A stretch of DNA of 32,965 nucleotides from a virus. The notes beneath the pieces are model-generated. The model was not told where the DNA came from. It saw only the letters and a program-made list of their open reading frames with translations, and searched no databases. Positions 1 to 10,600 of the stretch are shown piece by piece. Location: the IMG/VR virus record IMGVR_UViG_3300030106_004540, positions 1-32,965 of that record; one strand, written 5' to 3'. Every line of letters starts with the position of its first letter. Position 1 is the first letter of the stretch. The translations under genes were made by a program, and so were the position numbers.

Positions 1-3000
1 AATACTTTTGGTAAAACACTCAAGGATGATTTTGGTAATGTGGTCGGTTTACAACTAGATGAAGAGTCATCAGATAAGGTAAATTACGGTAAGGTATCCC
101 ACACGTTTAAAGTCCCATTCAAGAAAAATCGTGTAACAAATTTAGATAGTATTTTACAATTTAGGGTGGAGTCTGGCCAATGGTTTATATCAGATATTTC
201 TTTAAGACCAGCGCTCGACACAGGCTTTTCGCCTGATAATGTTAAGGTAAGGGTTCCAATACCAACAAACACACAAAGGCCAGATAAGTTCCAATTCATA
301 TTACAATATTATGATGTTGATAATAACGAAGCAGAAGAGGTTACGTTAGTTGATGATGTAGATATTGAAGGACAGTCACTTCTTATACAAGGCGATGATA
401 ATTTAGTAAAAGGAACTGTTACCATAGGTAATGTGCAAGGTGAGGGTGTAGAGATAAAAGGAGGTAACTCGGCGTTTATTAGGGCAGTTGGGTATACAGG
501 TTTCAAAGACGCATCGGCTGGGACAGGTGGAGGATTCTTTTTATGGAGTGGTTCGGTAGCGCCAGGTGGTGAAACACAAGATACATATAACGGAGCAGGT
601 TTAGAGATACATGATGGTAATACAGGTGATGATGAATCATTTTTCAAATTTAGAACTGATGACGCTGATAATGATAATAGTAGTTCGTTTGACTTAAAAA
701 CATCAAGATTTTTCTTAGGTGGTGGAGGTCAATTTATAAGTGGTAGTCTTGGTAATATAGAAATATCTTCAAGTAATTTTCATCTACAGAATGATGGTGA
801 CGTTGTGATGCAGGGTACTATTACAGCAGAGGCTGGTGGTACTATAGGTGGGTTTAACATCAATGCAAACGAGTTACAATCAGACTCAGGTCTTCTAATC
901 CTCAGAGGTAACAACGGAAAAATAACTGGCTCCCAAGTATTATTTACAGGTGGTAAAATCGGTGGTTTTAGTTTAGGTAGTGAAACTATAACAGGTGGTA
1001 ATTTGGTTCTCGATGCAGATGGGACAATTAGGTCTTCTGATTTTGTAGAGAACGAAGCGGGTAGTGGTTTCAGATTAACAGCCGCTAATGGTGGTATGTT
1101 AGAGGTTGAAAGTGCTAGAATAAGGGGAACTTTAAAAACAACAACATTTGAAAAGGAGACCGTAAACGCCGTTGGTGGACAACTTTACATAGCTAACTCT
1201 ACGGTCTTAACTGGTTCTGTAATAAATCCGAATGGTATTCATACATCTACACAAACTACAATGTCAGTTGAGAACGCCTCTGGTTTTGTAAATGGAGAAA
1301 TAGCTATAATCAAAAAGGTAAGTCCAACTGGTTTCTCAACCGAATATCTTTTAATCAACAGCGCATCAAGAAATGACCCAAGTAGTGATGTGGACGCATC
1401 AGGTAATTTATTTGTGACTCGTGGTTTTGGTAGTGGGGTAAGTGGTATAAGTGGTTCGTTAGGGGACACACCTGGCGCAGCTCAATCATATAGTGGTTCA
1501 CAGGTAATCGTATCAACAGGTAGATTGAATACTGGTTTCATGAGATTAAACGCTAATCCAAATGATATATCCACACCATTTATGGATATTGTCGAGAGGA
1601 CAGGTAGTGGGATATATGACGTAGAATTAAAAACTAGATTGGGTGATTTGAGCGGTGTGGCTGGAACGAGAAATATCCCAAGTGGTTTCGAGGGTTTTGG
1701 ACTGATGACCGAGACCGCATTTTTATCAGGTTCGAATATTAAGTTGGAAGCACCAAGATTTTTATTAGGGGATTTGAATTCAACTTTTGTGAGTGGTTCT
1801 AATAGTAATTTACAAATAAGTTCTTCTAAGTTTCATTTAAAAGAAAATGGTGATGTTATACTGAATGATATCACTGCATCTAACGCTAATGTTACTGGTA
1901 AAATTACTGCTACAAGTGGAAAAATTGCAGAGTTCAATATTCAATCCGATAGTGCTACATCTGCATCATTAAGAACGAATACAGGTACATCACTAATTTT
2001 TGCAGGTACGAATACATTCGGTGCATCTGGTGTTCATATTGCAACTGATGATTCATTTACTAATCCAAGATTTTTTGTTGGTAAAGGAACAGGTGCAAAT
2101 ATTAAATTTGATGACGGTAATTTGACCGTAAGTTCAAGTAATTTTATCATTGATAACTCAGGAAATATCACGTTAGATGGTGTAGTTAAGGCTGGTGCTA
2201 TAGGTAATCGTGCTGTAACTATAACCTCTAGTAATCTTGCACAATATGTGTCTAGTAATGTTTTATACTTAGATGGTTCCCAAGGTGGTGATGCAGCAAC
2301 GTTTGCTCGTTTTAATGTTGCCGCAGAAATCAAACAAATAGTTGTAAATGATAGTGGTGAGTTTGATTCAGCAAATGTGATTCTTGAGGATGCGGCAAAT
2401 GGTTTGGTAATAGCGACCACAGGTGGTTCTGGTAATAATGCAATCGGTATTGATAGTACAAGTGCTTTTGCACCAGAGAATAGTAGAGGTAGTAATAAAC
2501 TTCTTGTAGGTGCAAGATTAGGTTCTGGTACAAGAGTGTTATTAACAAGAAGTGCGAGTGATTGGAAGGTTCATTCTCTTGAAAGAGAATCAAAGGGTAA
2601 TGAAGGATTTATAAAACGTTCAGCCCAATTAGTCCTACCAACAGGTTCTGCCACATATCCAGCACTTAGTTTTGGAACGACTAACGAGTTTCATAACGGT
2701 TTTTATATGTCAACTAACAATATTCGTGTAGTCACAAACAATAGTGATAATTTTGTATTCACAAGTGATGGTGGATTTAGAACACCAAACGGAAGTGAGG
2801 ATGCACCAGCTTTTCAATTTGGTAGTACCGATGATGGTTTTTATCACCTAACAAGTGGTGATGCAGGAATAAACGTTCTTGTAAACAATGTACAGGAGTT
2901 TTTATTTGCTGATGGTGGTGGTTTTCATGCCGATGGTGATATCACTGCTTTCTCAACTACCACAGACTCAGATATCAGACTTAAAGAAAATATAAAACCT

Positions 3001-3282
3001 TTAGAAAACAATTTAGAAAAAATATTACAACTAAAACCATCCTCATTTAGATGGAAAATTCAAGATAGAGAAAACGATATAGGATTGATAGCACAAGATG
3101 TAGAAAAAGTAATACCAGAGTTGGTAAAAGAAAAATCCTCAATAGGAAAAACAAAAGAACTTCTTGATGGTGATAAACATAAAACAGTTGATTATTCAAA
3201 ACTGACAACATTTTTGATAGGTGCGGTACAAGACCAACAAAAACAGATTGATGAACTAAAGAAAAAACTTGAGGAACTATAA
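1..3282 (+). CDS. Tail fibre/tailspike with C-terminal S74 chaperone domain (5' end outside window)
   Basis: The frame is open from base 1; the first usable start in the window is GTG at 40, without a clear ribosome-binding site, so the true start probably lies upstream. The body (1093 codons visible) is rich in Gly, Ser, Thr and Asn with recurring beta-structured segments such as ISSSNFHLQNDGDV and ISSSKFHLKENGDV, each followed by GTI- or GKI-type turns, as in trimeric fibres. The last ~104 residues form a peptidase S74 intramolecular chaperone: SDIRLKENI, then GLIAQDVEKVIPELV, VDYSKLTTFLIGAV and a terminal coiled coil. In this family the domain drives trimerisation and then cuts itself off at the Ser of the S-D-x-R-L-K motif, here at base 2968. 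It would act in host recognition. The stop shares one base with the next ATG. Which fibre this is (long, short or baseplate-linked) is not visible. Confidence 0.85.
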   Translation, partial: NTFGKTLKDDFGNVVGLQLDEESSDKVNYGKVSHTFKVPFKKNRVTNLDSILQFRVESGQWFISDISLRPALDTGFSPDNVKVRVPIPTNTQRPDKFQFILQYYDVDNNEAEEVTLVDDVDIEGQSLLIQGDDNLVKGTVTIGNVQGEGVEIKGGNSAFIRAVGYTGFKDASAGTGGGFFLWSGSVAPGGETQDTYNGAGLEIHDGNTGDDESFFKFRTDDADNDNSSSFDLKTSRFFLGGGGQFISGSLGNIEISSSNFHLQNDGDVVMQGTITAEAGGTIGGFNINANELQSDSGLLILRGNNGKITGSQVLFTGGKIGGFSLGSETITGGNLVLDADGTIRSSDFVENEAGSGFRLTAANGGMLEVESARIRGTLKTTTFEKETVNAVGGQLYIANSTVLTGSVINPNGIHTSTQTTMSVENASGFVNGEIAIIKKVSPTGFSTEYLLINSASRNDPSSDVDASGNLFVTRGFGSGVSGISGSLGDTPGAAQSYSGSQVIVSTGRLNTGFMRLNANPNDISTPFMDIVERTGSGIYDVELKTRLGDLSGVAGTRNIPSGFEGFGLMTETAFLSGSNIKLEAPRFLLGDLNSTFVSGSNSNLQISSSKFHLKENGDVILNDITASNANVTGKITATSGKIAEFNIQSDSATSASLRTNTGTSLIFAGTNTFGASGVHIATDDSFTNPRFFVGKGTGANIKFDDGNLTVSSSNFIIDNSGNITLDGVVKAGAIGNRAVTITSSNLAQYVSSNVLYLDGSQGGDAATFARFNVAAEIKQIVVNDSGEFDSANVILEDAANGLVIATTGGSGNNAIGIDSTSAFAPENSRGSNKLLVGARLGSGTRVLLTRSASDWKVHSLERESKGNEGFIKRSAQLVLPTGSATYPALSFGTTNEFHNGFYMSTNNIRVVTNNSDNFVFTSDGGFRTPNGSEDAPAFQFGSTDDGFYHLTSGDAGINVLVNNVQEFLFADGGGFHADGDITAFSTTTDSDIRLKENIKPLENNLEKILQLKPSSFRWKIQDRENDIGLIAQDVEKVIPELVKEKSSIGKTKELLDGDKHKTVDYSKLTTFLIGAVQDQQKQIDELKKKLEEL

Positions 3283-6200
3283 TGGCATTACCATCCTCAG
3301 GACAAATATCATTAGAGGCGATAGCAAATAATAATAGTTCAGCCAGCTTATCTAACCTTTCACTACAAGCAGAATCTCAAAGATTTGCAAGTGCATCGGT
3401 TGTGGGTGACGTGGATGGTAATGGTACGGGAGGTCAAGCAGCGGATAGGGAAGCATTAAGAGTAGCACCTCATGCATTATCTGAATTTTATGATGCCAAT
3501 TTTCCAAGTTCCATTATAACTGGTATCACGTTTACTACAGATGGTAGTGATACGAATACGGTGGACGGTGAAGATTTAGACGTAACTTTTACAACTAATG
3601 GAACAAGCGGAACATATACGGTAAGAATAATTGACTCAAGTGGTAATATAGATTTATCAGGTACAAGGAGTGGGGCTGGTACTGTAACTTTTACAAATCT
3701 ACAAATTACTGATGATACTTACAGAGCACAGGTCGAACTAAACACCTTTAATGTTGTGAACGACGATGCGACCTTTAGTCATCATGATGCTATAGGTACA
3801 ATAACTATCACAGACCCGAGTGATACGACCACTGCTAATGACTCCGCAACAACAGCTATAGAACATCAAATATCAATCACAAATGATAACGCATTCAACG
3901 ATATAAATTGGACATTTGCTAAATCTTCTGGCGATGGTAGTGCCCCTTCAAACATAACAAATTCAAGTGATAGGTCACCAAGCGTGAATTATACGGGTGC
4001 TGGTGTGTTCACCATAGATTGTAGGGTGGATGGAACACCATCACAGGCAAGAAACTCATCCACCGCAGCACAAGTAACACATAGGATAGATTATGCAAAA
4101 GCAGTCACGGTGAATAATCCGAACAGTCTAAACGAGGCATCAACGATTACTGCTTTGGGACAACATCAAGGTTTTAGTAGTGGTATTGATGTTGATTTAA
4201 TACAAGCATCAGACAATAGTGTTTTATTAAGTAATGATGATACCACAGATTCAAGGGTTTCAATAACTAACTACACTAAAACTTTTACCGCACCAGCAAG
4301 GACTGATTCAACCCTATCGGTTAAGGTTACAGCTTTCGATGGTAGTGATTCAGCAACGTCAAACGCATTCAATATTTATCCACTCATAAGCCAACAATTT
4401 GATTCGAACGATTTATCATTCGGTGCATCGGCGGTTGAGGTGAATCAAAATGTTACGTTAGATGTAGCTAATGATGTTACCGATAACATCGTTGGTTATC
4501 AATGGTCAAACCAAGGTGATGGTAACATGACTGTCCAATCTGGTAATGCTAGTGCTGGTGATACGGATGGTACTTCTGATGATAGTGTATCCATAATAGA
4601 TTTAACCGACCAATCACATCCGACCGTTCGTTTTGATGATGTTGAACAAAACAAGACAATCAGACTCACTCTTTTTGGTAGGACAAGTCAGACCGCTACT
4701 GCGGAAAAAAACATAGACGTTGAGTTAGCTGATGCAATTAGTATTGATAGTATATCCGATACAAACGGGACAAATGCTATAACACTCTCAGGTAATCATA
4801 GCGGATTTGAGAATGGTGTAACAACAGGTCTAGTGACCTCAGATAGTACAACATCGTTCATAGCTGGTAAGTCAGCAGAGGAGACAACAAATCCTGATTC
4901 AAGATTTACACAACGTAGTTTTAGTGAGAGCATCACACCAGCTGACCAAACAACGACACAAACCTTACAAGGTAGGGTTGTTGCAGATGTGGATGGTGAT
5001 AGTGCGAATACGAGCACCTTTAATTATTTTCCAGAAATAAGAAGTAATAGGAATACAATCAATCCTGATATAACGACAATATTCTCAACTACAAATAATA
5101 CGAAACAAAATTTGACATCCCCTATAAGTTGTTCTTTCAACACACCAGGAACTGCGACTGATAATGTCACGAGTAGACAATATTCCACCGATGGTTTGTC
5201 AGGCCACACGTTTGCAAATAGTAATGCTACATCTCACTCCGCCGCAACAACGACGTTTGGTGGTGGAACTCAAGTTGGTAGTGCGACGGTAAAATTAGAT
5301 ATAGCTGGTAATTCAAATCAAACTTCTGTTTCTACACAGGCTATAACCGTAAATTTTTCCAAAGAGGTCACACCTACTGGATTACAAGAGGGTTCCGATA
5401 GGGGTTTCAATCAACAGCTTGGTGTTCAATATACAGTTCAAGGTTTCACAGCTACTAGAATTGATGGTGAGTTATATGATACGGATGATTTGGACACAAA
5501 AATAGGTTCAACCGCAATCTTTGAAAACGGTGTATCATTCGGAGCTGCACAAACTTTAACGAGCACAAATACAACAAATATAAATCCTGAGACTGATTTT
5601 AGTATTGGTTCGCCAGCTCAAGCCACCGGCGAAGATGGATTTAAAATAAAACTTATAGGTAAGGATTCAGGTGGAACGATACAAGCCACAGCGTTCACAA
5701 ACGCTTTTCAATTATTCCCACAAGCGACTGACACAATAAATACTCAAACACTACTTGGAGCTGAAATCGGATATCCAACATTATTGGATGCGGCGGATAC
5801 GACACCAGAGGGAACAAATACGACAGAGACGGTTCATCTGATTGGCACTATCGCCGATAGTAGAACATTATTTACAAGTGCAACACTCGCAACTGCTTTT
5901 GACGGAGACCCATTAAATGATAATACACGTCAACACTATAGTAATGCTAATAACGTATTTGTAGTTAATGATTCTGGTGTGGTGTCAAGTTTTAGAAGTA
6001 GAACTCCTAACCAACCAACCATCGCATCAAGCTCATTTACGGATGATAGTATATTGATAAGAGTTTCAGCGAATACAGAGGTGACAAGAACTTTTACAAC
6101 GAGTATCACGCCAAGTGGTGGTAGTACAACAACCGCTAATCATACGGTAAGTTCACAAGCATCGAGTCATACACAGGATATTACGTTTAGTAGTTTAGAT

Positions 6201-6809
6201 GGAAATAAATCACACGCTATTTTTGTTACACCAAAAAACAATGATAAGACAGGCACACAATCAAGCACATCAAATATTACGACTGCAGCTGTGGTGAGAA
6301 CACTCTCTGTCGATGATTCAGCAACAGCTGATACAACAATGAAATTTGTTGGTACTTCATTCTCTGGTTTTTCAGCTCTTAATAAATTTTCAGACTTATT
6401 TAGGATAGTCGTCGGTAACGCGGTCTCAAATGACTCGGTAGAGATAACCGCTACCGCCACGAATGAAAATCTGACTGATATTTCTGTCACTATGGCGGCT
6501 AATAAGAGTGGTGCATCCACGTCACCATTCGATACGAGTGATGGAAGCACAGCTGGCACAAGTGCTACTGAATCAGGTGGTATAACCACAAGTAGTGCAC
6601 GGACAATAACATTCACTGGTTTGAGTGCAGGAAGTAATGGATTTAATGTAAGACTCAAAGCAACACACGATGGAAACAATAACAATGCATTTGCTGTACA
6701 AGAAAAGGATATAACAATAACAGCCGTTGTTAAGGATTCTGGTGGTAGCACGGTAGTTGCGTCCACTACAATGCACACCGCGAAAGTAACTCATCAACCA
6801 ACCGCTTAA
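3282..6809 (+). CDS. Large beta-rich virion protein, probable tail fibre or adhesin
   Basis: A 1175-residue protein starting one base inside the upstream stop (TAATG). It opens with LPSSGQISLEAIANNN, a type of N-terminus common on phage structural proteins that attach to the tail. The rest is low in Cys, very rich in Thr, Ser, Asn and Asp, and made of repeated beta-sandwich-like stretches, for example the Ig- or fibronectin-III-like segment containing TSITPSGGSTTT and VTPKNNDKTGT near residues 930-1000. No transmembrane segment, enzyme motif or S74 domain is seen. Its place after an S74 fibre and before the lysin suggests an exposed receptor-binding or decorating protein of the tail. Family identity is not recognised; the structural role is inferred from composition and position. 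Confidence 0.65.
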   Translation: MALPSSGQISLEAIANNNSSASLSNLSLQAESQRFASASVVGDVDGNGTGGQAADREALRVAPHALSEFYDANFPSSIITGITFTTDGSDTNTVDGEDLDVTFTTNGTSGTYTVRIIDSSGNIDLSGTRSGAGTVTFTNLQITDDTYRAQVELNTFNVVNDDATFSHHDAIGTITITDPSDTTTANDSATTAIEHQISITNDNAFNDINWTFAKSSGDGSAPSNITNSSDRSPSVNYTGAGVFTIDCRVDGTPSQARNSSTAAQVTHRIDYAKAVTVNNPNSLNEASTITALGQHQGFSSGIDVDLIQASDNSVLLSNDDTTDSRVSITNYTKTFTAPARTDSTLSVKVTAFDGSDSATSNAFNIYPLISQQFDSNDLSFGASAVEVNQNVTLDVANDVTDNIVGYQWSNQGDGNMTVQSGNASAGDTDGTSDDSVSIIDLTDQSHPTVRFDDVEQNKTIRLTLFGRTSQTATAEKNIDVELADAISIDSISDTNGTNAITLSGNHSGFENGVTTGLVTSDSTTSFIAGKSAEETTNPDSRFTQRSFSESITPADQTTTQTLQGRVVADVDGDSANTSTFNYFPEIRSNRNTINPDITTIFSTTNNTKQNLTSPISCSFNTPGTATDNVTSRQYSTDGLSGHTFANSNATSHSAATTTFGGGTQVGSATVKLDIAGNSNQTSVSTQAITVNFSKEVTPTGLQEGSDRGFNQQLGVQYTVQGFTATRIDGELYDTDDLDTKIGSTAIFENGVSFGAAQTLTSTNTTNINPETDFSIGSPAQATGEDGFKIKLIGKDSGGTIQATAFTNAFQLFPQATDTINTQTLLGAEIGYPTLLDAADTTPEGTNTTETVHLIGTIADSRTLFTSATLATAFDGDPLNDNTRQHYSNANNVFVVNDSGVVSSFRSRTPNQPTIASSSFTDDSILIRVSANTEVTRTFTTSITPSGGSTTTANHTVSSQASSHTQDITFSSLDGNKSHAIFVTPKNNDKTGTQSSTSNITTAAVVRTLSVDDSATADTTMKFVGTSFSGFSALNKFSDLFRIVVGNAVSNDSVEITATATNENLTDISVTMAANKSGASTSPFDTSDGSTAGTSATESGGITTSSARTITFTGLSAGSNGFNVRLKATHDGNNNNAFAVQEKDITITAVVKDSGGSTVVASTTMHTAKVTHQPTA

Positions 6810-6831
6810 TATGTGAAAAAAAACTAAAAAG

Positions 6832-6840
6832 ATATTTATT
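6832..6840 (+). promoter_or_regulatory. Recurring ATATTTAT motif, possible late promoter element
   Basis: ATATTTATT lies in the short gap before the lysin gene. Closely matching 9-mers sit at 15764, 21372, 22287, 25271 and 29510, also in gaps before genes. This copy is 64 bases upstream of the SD-supported ATG at 6896. The reverse complement resembles the T4 late consensus TATAAATA, but it would face the wrong way, so the function is uncertain. Confidence 0.3.
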
Positions 6841-6895
6841 AATGAATATATACAACATTTTTGATTTTATAATAAAGTTATTAGGGAGCAAACCT

Positions 6896-7393
6896 ATGAA
6901 AACAGACAAAGTTCTAACAACATTCGATGAGATTATTCAGATTACCCTTGACCATGAGGGTGGATATGTTCACGACCCAACCGATTTAGGTGGGGAGACC
7001 AACTATGGTATAGCAAAAAGATTCTATCCTGATGTTGATATAAAAAATCTTACCGAGGATGGTGCTAAAGATATTTATAGAAAAGATTATTGGGACAAAA
7101 ATAAGGTGGACGAATTACCTGATGAACTAAAACATATATTCTTTGATATGTGTGTGAATCAAGGTAGGGGTACTGCGGTAAAAATATTACAACGAGCTAT
7201 CAACGGTAAAGGTGGTGATTTAACAGTTGACGGTGGATTCGGGCCAGGCACAAAAGGTGCTTTGGCTAAATACAAACCCTCCACCGATAGGGTTCGTTGT
7301 TATCGTCTCAAACATTATTATGATTTAGTAAACAAGAAACCAGAACAAGAGAGATTCATATACGGATGGTATAAGAGAGCTCTTTCAGTTTAG
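6896..7393 (+). CDS. Endolysin, GH108 N-acetylmuramidase with peptidoglycan-binding domain
   Basis: A 165-residue lysozyme that would hydrolyse peptidoglycan at lysis, or during entry if virion-bound. The family signature is clear: LDHEGGYVHDPTDLGGETNYGI, read here in two parts as LDHEGGYVHD and LGGETNYGI; the Glu of EGGY is the GH108 catalytic acid. A second half with FFDMCVNQGRGTAVKILQ and VDGGFGPGTKGAL matches the companion peptidoglycan-binding domain. I chose ATG 6896 because AGGGAG (6883-6888) lies 7 bases upstream. An in-frame ATG at 6842 would add 18 residues including a hydrophobic stretch (IYNIFDFIIKLLG) but has no ribosome-binding site. No signal peptide is seen with the chosen start, so export would need a holin, which is not evident nearby. 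Confidence 0.85.
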   Translation: MKTDKVLTTFDEIIQITLDHEGGYVHDPTDLGGETNYGIAKRFYPDVDIKNLTEDGAKDIYRKDYWDKNKVDELPDELKHIFFDMCVNQGRGTAVKILQRAINGKGGDLTVDGGFGPGTKGALAKYKPSTDRVRCYRLKHYYDLVNKKPEQERFIYGWYKRALSV

Positions 7394-7403
7394 GAGAAAG
7401 TAA

Positions 7404-7685
7404 ATGGCAACCCGAACACAAACAAGCGGTATAAGCGGAAGAAGTAAAACGAACAACGTTGATAATGCTAAGTTTAGCAGGATTCGTACAACCACGACGG
7501 AGGAATTAGAATTCACAGGTTCTTTATCAGGCACAAGTGGATTCATTGTTGAATCAGCTGGTAGCTCTGTGATAACTCCGACTAACGGACAGGCAGTAGC
7601 CGCTTCGGCTTTTGAGGTTAAAACACTATTTGAGATAGGCGTATCTAAAGTTAGCGGTAGCGGAACAGTTCACGTAATATTCTAA
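7404..7685 (+). CDS. Small virion-associated protein of unknown function
   Basis: A 93-residue protein rich in Thr, Ser and Gly, with AGGAG at 7392-7396 overlapping the lysin stop. The N-terminus is basic and polar (MATRTQTSGISGRSKTNN); the rest is predicted beta-rich (ELEFTGSLSGTSGFIVE, KVSGSGTVHVIF) without Cys, membrane segments or known motifs. Composition resembles small fibre-associated or decoration proteins. It sits between the lysin and the giant multi-enzyme gene, one base from the latter. No function can be assigned; a structural role is a guess from composition and context. Confidence 0.6.
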   Translation: MATRTQTSGISGRSKTNNVDNAKFSRIRTTTTEELEFTGSLSGTSGFIVESAGSSVITPTNGQAVAASAFEVKTLFEIGVSKVSGSGTVHVIF

Positions 7686-7686
7686 T

Positions 7687-10600
7687 ATGAACAAACTCAC
7701 AAGATGGTTGGTAGAGACTATACTAGCCGAGGCACCAAGAGTCCCAAGAAAAAAGGGACAACATCGAGGTTCCAAATCTCATTCCGATTTATACACGGAC
7801 GAAAATCCAAAAGGAACCATCAAGGGTCTTAAATTTGCTACGGTAAAAGACGCTGAGGCATCAGTGCGTAAAATTAAGTCGAGTGGTCGTTCTCATGCGC
7901 ACAAGATACAAGCCGCTGTGGCTATGGAACAGAGGGCTCGTGAGATGGGAAAGAAATCCCAAGCGGCTGTTTATCGTACATACATAAATAAGATGAAAAA
8001 GAAGACCAAGAAGAAGAATGAGGATATCAACATTCCTGTTAAAATAGGTGATACCATTCTTACAGGAAGATTCAAGAATAAAAAGGTTGTGGTAAAATCA
8101 ATTGATAAAGATGAGCATGGGATGCCAACTATTAACGGTAAAAAGATTACGACATTCAGAGTAATGAAAGAGGGTATAAACGACCCTGGTATATTTAAGG
8201 CTGTATTTTTAGCAGGAGGGCCAGGTAGTGGTAAAACCTACGTAGCAAAAGGATTGTTTGGAATACCAGATAGGATAAATGTATCTCAGACTGGTATGAA
8301 AATGATTAATCAAGATAAGGAACTTAAGTTCTTATTGAAAAAGTTTGGATTTGGCACAGACTTGGATAAGATGCCAGATGAGGTATTCGATGATTTAACA
8401 GGACCTGGTGGAAGTGGATTACGAAAGTTCGCAAAAGAACTTAATAAACAAAGATTGAAGTTATATGTTAAAGGTAGATTAGGTGTTATCGTAGATGGCA
8501 CAGGTCACGACTTCAATAAGATAGCATCCCAAAAAGCAGAATTAGAAGATTTAGGTTACGATACTTATATGGTTTTTGTAAATACTTCTTTAGATGTAGC
8601 ACAAAAGCGTAATCAAGAAAGGGATAGGGTTTTACCAAAAAAGATTGTTAGTGATTCTTGGAAGGATGTCCAAGCCAACCTCGGAAAGTTTCAATCACTT
8701 TTCAGAGGTAACTTTCTTATAGTTGATAATTCAAAGTTTTTAGATGAGGAAGCCGCACAGAAAAAGTTTGAGACTTTAGTAAAAAAAGGAATAAATAATT
8801 TTGTTAAAAAACCTATTAAGAATAAGAATGCAAAGAGTTGGATGAGAAAAGAAAAACTCTTAAGAAAACAAGGTATAAAAGAGGCATTCGCAGTCAGAGG
8901 TAATAAGATAGAAAAATTCATCACTGGTAAAAATCTTAAACATCAAGGTAAAAGGTATAAAGAGATAGAGTTTGAAGTTATTAAAGTAGATAATCCTAAA
9001 GAATTAGTTACACTCAGAATTTTAGCACCTAAAAAATTATTTGGACAAGAGGTACCTGTTAGGTTTCGAACACTTAGAAGAGGGCCTTTTCTAAAAACAG
9101 ATACAAGTAAAACAGAGACCTTTAGTTTTGACGGAACAATCCCATCACCAAGTAGAAAACTCGTCAAGAAGATGAAAAAAAAAGGACATAGCTCAGTCCC
9201 TTATGGCAGCGGTTACGAAAAAATAAAAGAACAAAAACAGATAAAAAAAGTAGTTGGTATATATGGTGGTAGATTTCAACCATTTGGCCCACATCACAAA
9301 AAAACTTACGAGTGGTTAAAGTCAAGGGTAGATGATGCTTATATAACCACATCAAATATCAAACAACCACCAAGACATCCAATGAACTTTAAGGAAAAAG
9401 TTCGTCATATGGTAAAGATGGGTATTCCTAAGAATCGTATAATTCAAGAAAAATCACCCTACGTAGCAAAGAACGTTTTAAAAAAATATGATAAGGATAC
9501 CACCGCCGTTGTTTACATATTTGGTGCAAAAGATGCAGGTAGATTGAAGGGTGGAAAGTATTTTCAAGATTACAAAAAGAATAAGAATGACTTAAAGGGT
9601 TATGAAGAAAACGGGTACGTTCTTACAGCACCACATCAATCGGTGAAAGTAGCTGGTAACGAGGTTAGTGGTACAGTAATGAGACAATTGTTAGGTTCAC
9701 CTAATTACGAAGACGATAGAAAAAAATTGTTTAAACAAGCTTTTGGATATTTTGATAAAGGTATCTATGATATGATGACTAATAAATTCAAAAAATTATT
9801 CGAGAGCATCGATACCTTTTTGATAAGAAATAAATTATCTGAATTATTATCAGAAGCAAGTAACACCGTACTATCACCTACCGATGATGGGCCGCCGACA
9901 TTTCATAGGGGATTTGATGACTATAAAAAGTATTCGAAACAATGGTTAGATGATATGTACGCTGGACAAGGTTGGGAGGTAATTAATTATATCTTATCAA
10001 AGCATGCTATTAATCCAGATTATGATTATACATTAAGTTATAGCACGGTTCCTGCTGTAGCATACGGACACACTCAGAGCGGTGATTATGGTTCGAGATT
10101 TGGTGTAGATGACCCAATCGAATCTTATAAATCTTATATTAACGATGTGGTTCTAAGAAACTTGGGTTATGAATTGATAAAATGGATGGGAATAACCGCT
10201 GACGGTAAATCCGTAACTGGCGTGGAAGTAGAGACACCTGTTGTTGGTGGGGTTGGTAAAGATAATGTGGCAAACACAGAGTTAGAAAAATTAGATTTAA
10301 AAGAGGAAGTTCAATTAATAATAGAGGGTGGTGCGTACGGACATATGAATCACCCATTCGATGATAAAAATCTTAAGTTTTCGGATTTAAAACAGATAAT
10401 TATTTATGGATTAGGTGGGAAACTAGATAGGGAGGACAACGTTACGGAAAAATTAGACGGACAAAACCTAATGATTTCGTGGGTTAATGGTAAATTGGTT
10501 ACTGCTAGAAATAAAGGTCAATTAAAAAATTATGGTTCAACGGCTATGGATACAGCCGGAGTTGCCGCGAAGTTTGCAGGTAGGGGTGATATCAAAAAAG

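Noticed and set aside
6167-6778. 203-aa minus-strand ORF and similar long antisense ORFs (309-647, 2034-2420, 28208-28591, 31418-31843)
   Set aside because: They lie opposite Thr/Ser/Asn-rich fibre genes, where low stop frequency on the other strand is expected; their hydrophobic Val/Ala/Ser composition is a codon shadow.
6842-6895. N-terminal extension of the lysin as a signal-anchor
   Set aside because: The hydrophobic stretch is short and the ATG at 6842 lacks a ribosome site, whereas 6896 has a well-spaced AGGGAG.
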